This document shows positions 45,926 through 56,380 of a DNA stretch of 64,000 nt, piece after piece. The DNA is from Salvator merianae (Eukaryota > Chordata > Lepidosauria > Squamata > Teiidae). The stretch's first letter is position 1, and every line of letters starts with the position of its first letter. Where the stretch lies: contig QVOM02000116.1 in the NCBI GenBank assembly GCA_003586115.2, positions 46,291,692 to 46,355,691 of the forward strand. Reading direction: 5' to 3'. The notes under the pieces are model-generated. The model was given only the letters and a program-made list of their open reading frames with translations. It did not search any database and had not been told where the DNA came from. A program made the position numbers and the translations under genes.

Positions 45926-47303
45926 TCTATAGACCACCACTTCTACATTATATGTACAGTGTAGCTATGCTTTCAGTGGTGGTGCACAAAACTGAGTAAG
46001 TGGGCGATGGGTGCACCAGTTGACACAGCATATTTGATCTCCCTTAACTGCCCTGAACCACATTCTGGTATGTACTACTCTTCCTCAAAACTCCATTATT
46101 TCAAGTTTGGCAGCTGTCATTGTACACTTTCACATATATTAAAATATATATTCTGCCTTTCTGAGTCCTAGGTTACATCCTGAAGGCACATGATGCTGCC
46201 ACCTTACTAACCAGGTCTAGGTTTGGCTTAATGGAAACCACAGCAACTAATGATGCTGTCTTTAGTTCCATAATGGATTAAGGAAGTATACAATAGCAAG
46301 ATAAAGCAATCAAACAATATAATTCAGCAATGTAAAGTATGATAAAGAGTGAATCAATAACAGCAAAATAATAGCGGGTGAAAGAGAGTAGATCTGCTGA
46401 ATTAGTAAATGGAGGTAGCTAAATTAGTCTTTTCAAGGAAAAAAAGGGGGATCTTAGTCTTCTTGGAGACTAACAAATGTATTATTTCCTAAAGTTAAAG
46501 TCAATTATGCCATATGTGTGAAGCATTATCCTGAGTTGCAAAATACATATAAAAAGTGTAAATTGCGAGGCCAGTGAGAAATAAAACATAGAAAAATGCA
46601 AGCACTAATTATAAGGAGATTACAAAGGGAATTTGCAAAAGGGTTATGATACAAACATGATATTGTTAAATAATTAAAACACAGTATAATAATAATTTTT
46701 GAGAATCCTTTGTTTCCATTCAGGGTGCAGGTGATAGCACGGCACTGACTGAAGTATTGTGATTCAATGGTTTTGTATTGCAGTCTCCTTTTCAAAGTCT
46801 TTTGTTCCAAGATGGCTATTCTGAGGTCATCCAGAGTATCCTTGGAAGCTGTCTGTTTAAAACCAAACAATGCAGAGCGTAATCAAAGTTCTCTGGTGAT
46901 AATATTCCATAATATGTGCAACACAATAGAAGAAGTCTTTAGCCTCAGCAGCCAAGCAGAGTTCCTAAAAAGGCTTATATGGAAAGCTTATATGGATTTC
47001 AATCACACTTTGGTCTCAGACTGTTTAAGGCAATGGTTTGGCACCATGTTTCCCTCTTTTCTTTCCGCCAGACCTTTATGCCCCCTTTGTCATGAAAATA
47101 AATTTACTCTCCTATTTGTATTACTGCCTGTATGTACTTTATTTTGTAACATATTTTACAATGTATACAGCCGGTAATCTATTTTATTATTGTTACATGC
47201 TGTTTGTGAGCAGCTAACCTGTGTCACCATGTCATGAAGATTAGTGATATATATATTTTTTTCTCTTGGCTTCATTTCTCTTCTGGAACTTATGAATCAC
47301 TTC
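45926..47303. other. Non-coding stretch
   Basis: The 136-codon plus-strand ORF at 46767-47177 has a C-x2-C pair (CPLCHENKF) and a hydrophobic end. It overlaps a 114-codon minus ORF and is probably a decayed, unidentified retroelement or chance. Confidence 0.35.
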
Positions 47304-47528
47304 TAGGACTCAGTCACACCTAAGTTTTAATCCCGCATCGGCTACTTTTGGATTGAAAGAACACATCAGCAAAGTAACTAACCATTTCCTTTCCTCATTA
47401 TCTACCACAAATGTGGATTTTCTGAGTTAGACAATGCTGAAAGAAAACATCTTATTACTTCACTGTGGTGTTCTCTCCGTCTGAAAGTGGACTGAAGCTG
47501 GATTAAAACTTAGGTGTGACTGGGCCCC
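47304..47528. mobile_element. TIR MITE, 'AAGTTTTAATCC' family
   Basis: gactcagtcacacctaagtt at the left and aacttaggtgtgactgggcc at the right are near-perfect inverted repeats, extended by ttaatcc/ggattaa. The interior tgtggattttctgagttaga matches the partial copy at 18.87 kb. No coding capacity. Confidence 0.88.
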
Positions 47529-47638
47529 TATAAAGCTTTACAGCTGACAGCATTTTGAGTTGATTTTGGAAGCAAACAGATGGCTGTTGAGTAAGATATG
47601 AAAGTGGAATAATGAGGGCCATTCTGCTGCGCTTTAAT

Positions 47639-47938
47639 CAGTGGTGGCCAGTGGCTTGAAGCCTTGGTGTTCTCACCCTGTGCGAAGTGCACCATGGCTG
47701 TTCGCGGGGCCTCTGGGCCTCCGTACTGCCTCAGCAGGTTGCCCTTTTCAAAGGAAAAACCATAGTGAATGCAATCTGTTTGATTGAGTAATTTGCATTT
47801 GCAAGTGGGGGGCTTGTTCAGTTTTATCAAATTTTTGGATATTTGAACAATTGATGCAAAGGGTTCGATGCAAAGATTTGTGAACTAATTGGATTGTTGC
47901 TAACCACAAACCAATCAAACCAGTTTGGCACATTTCTA
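47639..47938. mobile_element. Chimeric hAT MITE: hairpin-family left arm joined to 'TAGAGATGTGCA'-family right half
   Basis: 47639-47742 is a single arm of the 16.46-kb hairpin element. It runs from cagtggtggccagtggct through ctccgtactgcctcagcagg, stopping at that element's hairpin centre. At 47743 the sequence changes to cccttttcaaaggaaaaacc, the middle of the 43.47-kb element type, and runs to that type's terminus ggcacatttcta at 47938. So the unit has the left end of one family and the right end of another. No 8-bp duplication joins the outer flanks. Confidence 0.75.
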
Positions 47939-48523
47939 CTAAGCAGCATCATTAATTCAAGATCCACACTCCAGCACTCATTCACATAATTTTCCTGAAT
48001 AGCCTTGTGCTACTCACTGCCTTTCAAGGTGCGGCTAACCTTGAAGTAACTGCACTGTGCAAATACCTGTGACCATGTAAATGACCCTAGCATATACATC
48101 AGCATATTATTTGATTTCTTCCAGATTGTAAAACCACCACCAGCTGATTACGTGAGATGTATCAAGTGGATGGATTGGGCTTCTACTGTTTAATCTATGT
48201 GATGTTATATGAAAAAAAGATTAGTTAGTCTGAGGACTTGATCCTAAATTTGGGATCAGATTCAATGGTGTATTTGTATATATTTTTTTACATGCTTGCT
48301 GAAACCATACTATATTTTTCAGCTCATTCTCTGCAAAAAAGAAATAACATTTTATTCATTTTGAAATATTGACATATATCTGGTTAACTGAAATAACATT
48401 CATACTACTAGAAATTCTGCATGGATTAATGAAACATGGAAAAACTATAGCGATCATGAAATTATGGAGCAAATTCACCTTAATTGAACTTTTCTTTAAC
48501 TCTGTTCTTAATTTTCCTAACAG
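47939..48523. other. AT-rich non-coding stretch
   Basis: No transposon terminus recognised. It leads into the candidate exon at 48524. Confidence 0.4.
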
Positions 48524-48588
48524 CTGTCAACAAAGAGATGCTAGAAAAAGCAACAAGACTGAAGATCTTGCAGATTGGTATGGGGGAG
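48524..48588 (+). other. Candidate 65-nt exon with strong splice borders
   Basis: A good acceptor (tctgttcttaattttcctaa + cag, ending 48523) and a consensus donor (gag|gtatgt, 48589) bracket 65 nt. Two frames are open. One reads MLEKATRLKILQIG in an amphipathic, helix-like peptide, and the other reads RKSNKTEDLADWYGG. Both borders matching the consensus is unusual among the ORFs here, so this is the best single exon candidate. No protein family recognised. It could also be an lncRNA or pseudo-exon. Confidence 0.38.
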
Positions 48589-48590
48589 GT

Positions 48591-49724
48591 ATGTATCTAG
48601 TACATCTCATTATTTCAACGTTCAAATTACTCTTCTATATAAACTTAAATCTTGTGGATGTTTGTAGGTGGTTTCTGTTAGTCATCCTAATGGCTTTTAA
48701 AATTTTGATTTTAGAAATTGCACGTTATACTATATTCCGCCAACCATGTGAGTAACATTTCATGGCATTTATGAGAAATATTCTGTAGCCTTGTTATATG
48801 TCAGGAATTTCTGAAGATGAACAGAGTAGATGGAGTGCCTTATTATTGGCTCAGACACTGAGTCATCTAGAGATCCATGTAGATCTGAAGGTTGGGTAAA
48901 TTATCCATCATTGTGCTGATGACCTTTGTGGTAAATCAATTACTGTTTTATGTATGTGTTTGTGTGCATATTGTTATATTGGCTCAAATTTGTAGTAGAG
49001 ATAAAATAATGATCTGTGTTGTTATAATCACATCACTATGCAAAGACTTTCTAAAAGCCCTAGTTTATTAATAAAGAAGACAAAATCTACAGAATTTTAA
49101 ATCTCAAATTAATGTTATGGAAATCCACATGAGTTTTAGTTACCACTACTCCAGTTATGTCTGTGGGAAGTCGGTTAATCCTCAGGATGAAGAGAATCTC
49201 CATAGATTCATATAATTTATGGTTCATATAATATTGTTGCTAATATGTGGCTCTAGAATATACATCATGAGGTTGATACACATCATGAGGTCTGAAATGA
49301 AATTGTTTGATGGTATCTGAGAAAGCTGTATTCTCTAAGAGATACAGCAGAGGCAAAATGTGCCCTATTCTGGGGTAGAACAATACTTCCAAATACAGAT
49401 CTGTCAAAAATCATTTGTAGGATAAATCTGTATCTTAGTTTTAAATTAATTTTTATTATTTTATTGCCCTAGATAATTTTCTGAAGTCTATCCCAGACAT
49501 GCATCATTAACCCTTTGTTAATTTTAACCCTTAATTTTTTTTGCAAATTCATTTTATTTAGTTGTTGTTCCTAGTGTCAAGCAGATACTGCATAGTTTGC
49601 AAAAATGTTTTTCCATTTCCATTTTTATGTACTTTGCCTTTCCAGCACAAATATGGTGAAAACAAATCACAAAGCAATAACACAGAACTTGAAAGTTCAA
49701 AATCAAAAATTATTTAACATTCCC
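48591..49724. other. AT-rich non-coding stretch
   Basis: No recognised feature. A 17-bp near-repeat 'acatcatgaggttgatac' / 'acatcatgaggtctg' lies at 49262-49291. Confidence 0.4.
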
Positions 49725-50905
49725 ACAATAATTTTTTTTTATATTTAAAAATATTTTTAAATCTTTATTTGTACACACACAAACAAAAAAAAAGCATTAA
49801 TATAGTTAACAAATTCTTATCCCCCCTCCCCATGACCCCCCAAAAGAAACACTTGGTCTTATAACAAAACCCTCAATGGTATTGAGTTCCTTTCAATTCT
49901 AGCCTCACTGCATTTCAACACATAAAATTTTCCAGGTAAGTTCATGTATTTGAATAATGGTAAACAGGTCTTTAGCAAATTATAATCATCCTCTACACAT
50001 CCTTCCATATTACTCTTCTGTTTGTTCACAAACTCATTAACAAAAATATCCCAAATGGCGGTATACCATTTTTCTACAGATGGGCTTTCTGCAGTTTTCT
50101 AATTGTGTGTAATGATCAACTTTGCAGCTAATAACAGGAAGTGAAGTAGCTATTTATTTTCCTTAATTAAATTCAAGGTATCAAAGTTATGAAGAAGAGT
50201 TATGTCAGGATCAATATTCCAAACTTCAGGAATATATATATATATTTGGACAATCCCACCATAAATATTTATATATTGGTTGGCCAGTACACTCCCTCCA
50301 GCATGTAATAGTTTTTTGTTTACTGATTTGAACTATCTGGAAGGAATTTTAAACCATCTGTACTTTAAGGTGTACCACTTTTAATCTCACAGATTTCAAC
50401 ATGGTGGGAGTTTTGCACGTTATTTTATTCCAAGGATTGTATATCCTACATCCATTTCCCATTTCCGAATGTCCTTTAAGAACCTTAGGAGGACAAATTA
50501 ATAAGTTTATCACTATACATTTATCTATATGTTTATAGATTTCAGGTATGACTCTTTTTAAATTTTAAGTTGCTATGTATAATAGTTTTTCAGAGAGTTC
50601 GGGTGTACGCACAACCATTTGTTTCATTACTGTTATTACAAGAAAATCTCTTAATACTGCCCACTGAAACCAGTATTTTTCTTCAGTTTTTATGTGATTA
50701 GATGTATCAAAACAATCCCTAATTGTGTATATTTGCTCATTATGTAATTTTCCATATTTCCTTATTGATTTGGTCAAACCTTGGAATAATTTCCATTTTT
50801 ATGTATACAGACAAGAGGGGTATCAGTTCATATTGCCACTCTTCCCAAACCCTCCGTTGAGCAATGATTGTTGGATTGCTTTCATTTCTCTTTATTCTAC
50901 TTGTA
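49725..50905 (-). pseudogene. L1-clade LINE, ORF2 C-terminus and 3' end
   Basis: On the minus strand, decayed frames give L1 ORF2p C-terminal pieces in order. A KYWFQWAVLRDFL segment lies within 50777-50565. A cysteine motif at 50303-50250 reads CWREC-x7-Y-x4-C. Next come a FDTLNLIKENK-like segment and LLLAAKLIITHN (near 50100), and then VEKWYTAIWDIFVNEF (near 50060). The same LL.AAK..IT.N ending occurs in the 41.9-kb copy. The copy ends in an A-rich 3' tail (T run at 49731-49741 on the plus strand). Stops, frameshifts and the lost histidine mark it as dead. Confidence 0.82.
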
Positions 50906-51740
50906 ATCTTCCTGAATGGTATGCTGTGGATGTTGGATTTATGGCAATTTCAACAATTTCAACCTGTCTGCATTTAGGTATTGGATTCTTGTGTGTCTGA
51001 CACAACTGTGTAACCCTGAATGCTTGAACATACCCCCATAAATTCTAATGCTTTCTGAATCTCCAACTGGTTAAGTAGTTAAGTGAATTGGCAGTGAGTG
51101 GAATTTAAAATGCATTTAATTAGTTTGTATATTTTAATAGGTTTTTTTTTGCTTTCTGTTCACCTTTGTTAAAACTTTGAATGTCTGGGTATGCTTAAAG
51201 TCCTTGTTGCACTTCTTGCTTGCAAAATTACGTCTCTTGAGAAGCTTATGACTAACCTTGTGCTTTGATTGTATTTGCCTGCCCCTTGATCTGTTCTGTT
51301 ATTCTCCTTCCCTGGTGCAGACGATGCTGGAGAGCACATGGATGTACTCCCATGTCCCTTCAATCTACTGTCTTCCTGGCTCAGTGGTTCAGCTGGTTTG
51401 ACCATCCAAAGCAGTTGAATTGCCCAGCCAAGGAGACTGCAGTTTGGCATGATGATATGAGCGCAGAAAGCATCAAGCTTTTCCCTACTCTCCCCACCAC
51501 CATATGCAATGGATAAGGCCATTTGGAGGAGGGAGTCCCATTTCGCTGTGTGGATGGTGTTTTAGTTCTGTTTAATTAAATAACAGGTTTTCGTAGAATT
51601 CTGCTTTTAGTTGTTCTGTGGTAGATGCCCAGATGCTCTTGAGAATTCCTTGCAGTTGGAATTCTTATAGAACTTATGGGAGATGTAATTCAATAACAAC
51701 TGGAAGGTCAAAATTTGGACACTTTTGCTTCATGTGAAAC
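50906..51740. other. Non-coding stretch
   Basis: A decayed arm of the palindromic 'caacaacatctgg' MITE lies at 51676-51715. The overlapping ORFs at 51169-51522 (minus) and 51265-51516 (plus) have no motif. Confidence 0.4.
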
Positions 51741-51744
51741 CCAT

Positions 51745-51900
51745 ACATGTGTCTTTATTTATTTATTTGCCTTTTCTGTCCCTCCCTATTCCCGAAGGTC
51801 TTGGGGCAGGTTACAGAAATAAAATCAAAATGCAAAATCAACACACTAAAAACAATAATGGTGCCCGAAATTGGGGAGGGGAAGCTGTTTCCTTAGATGT
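51745..51900 (-). mobile_element. L2-type LINE 3' fragment
   Basis: (ttta)n, then tattcccgaaggtcttgggg, caggttacagaaataaaat and gggaagctgtttcctta, matches the segments at 11.76 and 35.4 kb in the same orientation. Confidence 0.7.
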
Positions 51901-51996
51901 TCTTAGTTATAAACATCTAACACACCAAACCAATGCCCAGAAGCAGAGCTCATGCATCAGTTCAAGCACCCCTGGTTTTGTCTATGCTGAGATGCA

Positions 51997-52206
51997 CTGC
52001 TGAGATGCAGTAAAAAAAAGCACATCTGAGATGGTTTAGAGAGGGCTTAGAGAGGGTGGGTCTGTTCAGAGGCCACTCTGCCATTCCCCTTCTCATCAAA
52101 ATTCTAGACTAGAAAAGGTGTCTTAGAGAAGGGATGAGAACACATGTGGTAGCCCTCTGAAGTGCTTTTGAGATGCTTTTTTTTTTGCTGTGTGTGAACG
52201 CAGCCT
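51997..52206. mobile_element. Palindromic MITE
   Basis: The left arm gcagtaaaaaaaagcacatc, then gagagggcttagagaggg, pairs imperfectly with the right arm (reverse complement cagcaaaaaaaaagcatctc, then agagggctaccacatgtg). The right terminus gctgtgtgtgaacgcagcc resembles ends of other TIR elements. The centre has cttctcatcaaaattctaga / gggatgagaa. Confidence 0.65.
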
Positions 52207-52334
52207 TCATTTTTGTAAAAATCATGAGTTGTGCTTTAAAATGAAAGTTAAAACATGGAGTGTAACAAAATATTTGATTTGGATGGGCGTGTTCCTGTTT
52301 AAGTTGTTCATTGACTCGTACATCTAAGCACACT

Positions 52335-52425
52335 AACTCTGAAGCAGGGATATTTGGAGATAATATCCATTGAAATCAATAGGACTTGCTTCCAGTAATG
52401 TGTTTAGGATTGGGGTGTCTGTACA
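52335..52425 (+). repeat. Widespread lizard dispersed repeat ('caatagga' type)
   Basis: cattgaaatcaataggactt, then gcttccagtaatgtgttta and ggattggggtgt, is the complement of the copy near 10.75 kb. Family name not known to me. Confidence 0.5.
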
Positions 52426-53438
52426 AAAAGTAATTAACCATCCAGCATTTAAATAGATTAGCAAGTAGCAACTTTTCAGATGTGACTCTAATTTTACTAA
52501 AGTCAATAGAAGTGCTTCTCAGAATTGGCATCTGTGTTAGAAGGATATAGCAGAGAATATTCTACAATTGAGTATATGCCTCCTGGAGAGACTGTCAGAT
52601 TATTATCTGTGCTGATGTAATTAAGTGAGGAAATCTGAAGCATAGCAGATAATTGTGAAAACACATCTTCCAGGTATTATACTGTTCTCTATTATGGCTC
52701 AAAGAAAATTAGAAACAGTATCACAACTGGTAAGTATTCATAGTCATGTAATGGTGCCTTATTATGTCAGTCCCATAAGATCACAGCCTCTTACATCCTA
52801 ATAAAAAGAGATGCAATCTTTGGTCCAGGTCAACCAAAGTGTCCCTGGGGTCACTAGATCAAATCTAGCACAGAAAGCCACGTGCCTCAGTTGACCAAGG
52901 CTGATCTAGATTATCACCAAAATTAAGACTGGGCACATGGCCATGACGGAGGAAGGTTTAAATAATCTCTTAGTATCAGAATATGAATGCTGATATTTTT
53001 TATTTTTATTACTATTATTATTTAATTTCATCTTACCTTGCCTTACGTTGCTATGGGTATCATAGGCAAGATCTCCATGGAAGTTCTAACTAGACTGCCA
53101 CCAGGAACCAGTGTAAAGAAGAACACTAGAAGTGTAGCACTTTTTATGCTATCTGTATATATGCTGCTGTCTCCAACCACACAAACACAGCTGGGGAATT
53201 TTGAACTTTGGCCCTTGGGCAGCAATGACGGACCGCACAGCAATGGCAACAGGGGATCAGTTAGGTCCATTTAAGCAGTAGTTGCAGCAGCAACAGCAAC
53301 ACAGTTGCTGCAAGACTGTGGTAAGCATGTGCCATTTCCGTGCTGTAAGCTGATGATGGAATATCAGCTGGTTGTGTGTGGATGTGTGTGGACCCATGGC
53401 TTGCCTGTGCACTGATTCAGCCATGAGGGAACACAACC
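52426..53438. other. Non-coding stretch
   Basis: A short gcagcagcaacagcaaca run at 53284-53301 is the only repeat noted. Confidence 0.4.
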
Positions 53439-53789
53439 AAGCAGACCAGAGATGTGCGAAAGTACATTTGCTTTTGCAAATTTGATCAAATATTTTGCAT
53501 TTGTGGATGTTTGCATCGAATTGAAAATGTGGTTTTTCGCATTTCCAGAATTCGATCAAAATGAACCAGTTGACCCTTCGTAAAAATGAAGTATTCAATT
53601 GAATATTCACATTTTTGCTGCGTTTTTCCCCACGAAAAGGGCATTTTCAATGGGAAAACATTGTGAAAACTGTGGAAATGAATGTTGTTTTTCACAGTTG
53701 TGATTTACCTACAAAGTGAAAATATTTTTTTTTGCTTCAACAATGAAACTAAAATGTGAATTTCATTTGGACACATCCCTAAAGCAGAC
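53439..53789. mobile_element. hAT-like MITE with perfect 8-bp target duplication, 'TAGAGATGTGCA' family
   Basis: The element at 53447-53781 begins cagagatgtgcgaaagta and ends tttggacacatcccta. It is flanked on both sides by aagcagac (53439-53446 and 53782-53789), an exact 8-bp duplication. This fixes the family as hAT-like and gives exact boundaries. The interior is tgatcaaa-rich like the 43.5-kb copy. Confidence 0.93.
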
Positions 53790-53979
53790 TCCATGTCCTT
53801 GTGGCTGAGTTATGGTTCCATAAGGGCACTGTGAAGTTTCTGCCATACACAGGAAATCACTAGCCCAGTTTCACAAACCAATTTATAATAATATTAATGC
53901 AAAACATTGTAATAAATTAGTTAACAGCAACAGAAAAAACATTAATATAAAATATCAAACTATACTTCGAACATGTTAG

Positions 53980-54345
53980 ACTGTTTCTGCATGGGACTAA
54001 GTTGTATCCCACTGGGAGGGTCTGGAGTGGTTCAGCATAGGCAATGTGTCCCAAGGTGGGATGTGTTACTGTTGGCCTGGATGAGGGCTTCCCAGTCCAG
54101 CTTTGAAGACCAGGAGAGAAAGGCTGTGATCTTCTTGGCTGCATGTGCAGAAGCAATGCACTTCCAGCATCACTTCTGTGAGTCCAGCTGAAAGGAGCTA
54201 CCTGTGGTACACTGGACCATGGAAACATGCTATTTGCATGATCCCCATGGCCTGGTATACCACAGTAGTCCTCTGGTAGTCTGCTTTCAAAAGGCCGCTC
54301 TACTGGGGTGTGAAGCCTGAACTTTCCCAGTCCAGAATGCAAAAC
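53980..54345. mobile_element. Degenerate TIR element, 'GCACTT'-related
   Basis: Left gactgtttctgcatggga and right cagtccagaatgcaaaac are imperfect inverted ends, with inverted inner blocks (ggtctggagtgg near 54010, tacactggacc near 54210). Borders approximate. The 141-codon minus ORF here is motif-free. Confidence 0.5.
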
Positions 54346-55399
54346 ATTCAGACTACTGACTGTTCTTGACTGGGATAGCAGTCCCTAAAAACCAGGGCCA
54401 ATAAAAAGACCTTCTTTTGATGCTGACAACAGAAGACCATATTTCAGAGGTGAAGCATCACTATAGAGGAAGTCCTATGGCAAGTCCCTGCCTGACCACA
54501 TGATTGCAAGATCAGTAGATGATAAGTACTTTGGACCATCTATTATGCTGGATATTCTTTATTTAAATATGATTAATGCAAAACAGGAATTAAACCTACT
54601 TTGTAGCCAGTATGGTTTTTCTTTTCACACTGGAACCTACTTCATTTAACAGCAGCACAAACAGTAACTAATTAGTGTATTTCCACATTTGTGGGGGCTG
54701 GTCTGCTCCAGCTGTAACTGTCCAGCTATTCTGGAACAAGGCCATCGACACTTTGGTTAGTTGTTCGAGAACAGTCCCAGTGGTATCCCACACTGCTCTG
54801 AAGCTCTATTTTCCATTTGCTCGTGACTTTGAAAGTGTCCATGTTCCCACGGCTGCGAATGAAACCTGTATGAAAGAACCAGTCCCCAGTTCCTATCACT
54901 GCTGTGGCCACCTCTTGCTTCTAAGAAGCAGGAAAGGGAAGACCACAGACACCAACCGAACAAGCAAAAGCAACGACTCCTAAGCAGGGATTTTTCAGAG
55001 TCGTTGTCAGCTGCTGCAGATGCCAATCATTGCTTGCAGGTGGAAGAAGTGGCTTAGAAAAACCATTGGGATCAACTTCAAGTGGCTATAAATTAACCAC
55101 TTGATTACAAATGACATTTCCTTTGGTTACATGGCAGATAGAAGGTATAGGTTAGTTTTCATTCCTTGTACTCTCTACCCTTTACTAAGTAAAAGGGGAG
55201 TAATTTTAAAAGTTGACACCCCATCTCCCAAAAGCCATATGAAACTATTATCTATTAACTGAGAGTAAAATGGAGGAGCAACCCTTTACATCTATTACCA
55301 CTCAATACTGTTATTACCACTCAAGATTAGACACTAAAGATGGAACAGAGAGGAAAAGGGAAGGAAAAGGCAGGGATACTGGAGGGAAAATAGAAATCA
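54346..55399. other. Non-coding stretch
   Basis: The 54675-55026 portion is GC-richer with overlapping ORFs on both strands, and could be another eroded TIR element. Nothing firm. Confidence 0.35.
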
Positions 55400-55672
55400 C
55401 TTCCACTAGCACCTAAATAAATTGAAAATAGTAATAATGGTGTATAAAATGGTGTATAAATTAAATCCTTTATGCACCTACTAAAGGCATATCTCTTCAC
55501 TCAAGTTGCTTTTCCTGTCCCACTCAGTTTTGAATATTGTTTTAAATAACTAATACTTTGGTATAGTATTAAATTGTTTAACCTTGTTATTAGAACTATA
55601 TTGTTGCACACTGACATTTCTTATTATTAAATGTGAAACGATATAGAAATGTTTTAAATAAATAGTCTATAC
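55400..55672 (+). mobile_element. L2/CR1-type LINE 3' end
   Basis: ctaaaggcatatctcttcac, a T-rich linker, then tgtgaaacgatatagaaatg and ttttaaataaatag, is a decayed plus-strand L2-type 3' end. Confidence 0.55.
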
Positions 55673-55764
55673 AGAAATATAAAGGAATATAATAAGTAAA
55701 AATACTTTCCTAAATGAGTTTAAATATCCTAGAATAAAGAGATGGAAATAACAGGACAAATCCA

Positions 55765-55882
55765 GGACTGCATCTAGACGTTACTTACTTATTCCACTAT
55801 ATTTGGATATTCCAGAATATCCATGCTTTGTTCTGGAATATCCAAATATAGCGGAATAAGTAAGTGATGTCTGGATGCAGCC
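55765..55882. mobile_element. Palindromic MITE, 'GATGCAGCC' family, complete
   Basis: ggactgcatctagacgttac at the left and taagtgatgtctggatgcag + cc at the right are inverted ends. The inner arms atttggatattccagaatat / gttctggaatatccaaatat leave only a short loop, so all 118 bp fold as one hairpin. Best-preserved of three copies (14.8, 55.8, 57.0 kb). Confidence 0.92.
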
Positions 55883-56196
55883 CAGATCGTTGTGTGTGTT
55901 GTATGTTTCATGACTGAACAAGAAAGTTTAGCAGTGAATGGACCCTATTATTAAGCATCACTCATTTTAAAAAAAAGATTTAAAAATTGCAACAGTGTTG
56001 GTAGGGCACCAAAGAATGGAACTATGGTATGTTAGAAAAAAGAATCAAAAATTGCACATATCAGTATTTTGAAACGGTTGCCCCAATCCTGAAACATAAC
56101 AGATATTATCTTTATCTTAAACACAGTGACTTTCAGGAAGTCTTTTCTATGTATGATTAATGCTAATCATACACCCAGCCACTATAACTGCCTCTG
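55883..56196. other. Non-coding stretch
   Basis: No polyadenylation signal for the adjacent candidate terminal exon (aataaa on the minus strand) is obvious here. Confidence 0.4.
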
Positions 56197-56380
56197 TCAC
56201 TTATCAAAGTGTTTATCCCTCTTGAATACTCCACAGAAGACGTATTTTGACTTGTAACTGACAGATCGAAGCTTCAGTTCTGAAATGGGTTGTCTCCTGA
56301 AATCTCTTCCCTTTTCTTCTGATTCCAATATCTTTACATCTGGTTTTGTGCACGTTTTGCATAAGAAAATGTCAGGGAAT
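56197..56380 (-). other. Candidate terminal exon, unrecognised protein
   Basis: Minus strand: the acceptor-like ataattttttattgccacag ends at 56381. The following frame codes 61 residues, including PDIFLCKTCTKPDVKILESE, FRRQPISELKLRSVSYKSKY and VFCGVFKRDKHFDK, and then a tga stop (56199-56197). The charged, cysteine-containing composition looks like real protein, the most persuasive peptide in the window. I do not recognise the family. No partner exon or poly(A) signal could be tied to it, so it may be a real last exon, a pseudo-exon or chance. Confidence 0.35.

Noticed and set aside
46767..47177. 136-codon plus ORF with CPLCHE as a zinc-binding protein
   Set aside because: Only one C-x2-C pair and overlap with a 114-codon ORF on the other strand. 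More likely a decayed retroelement or chance.
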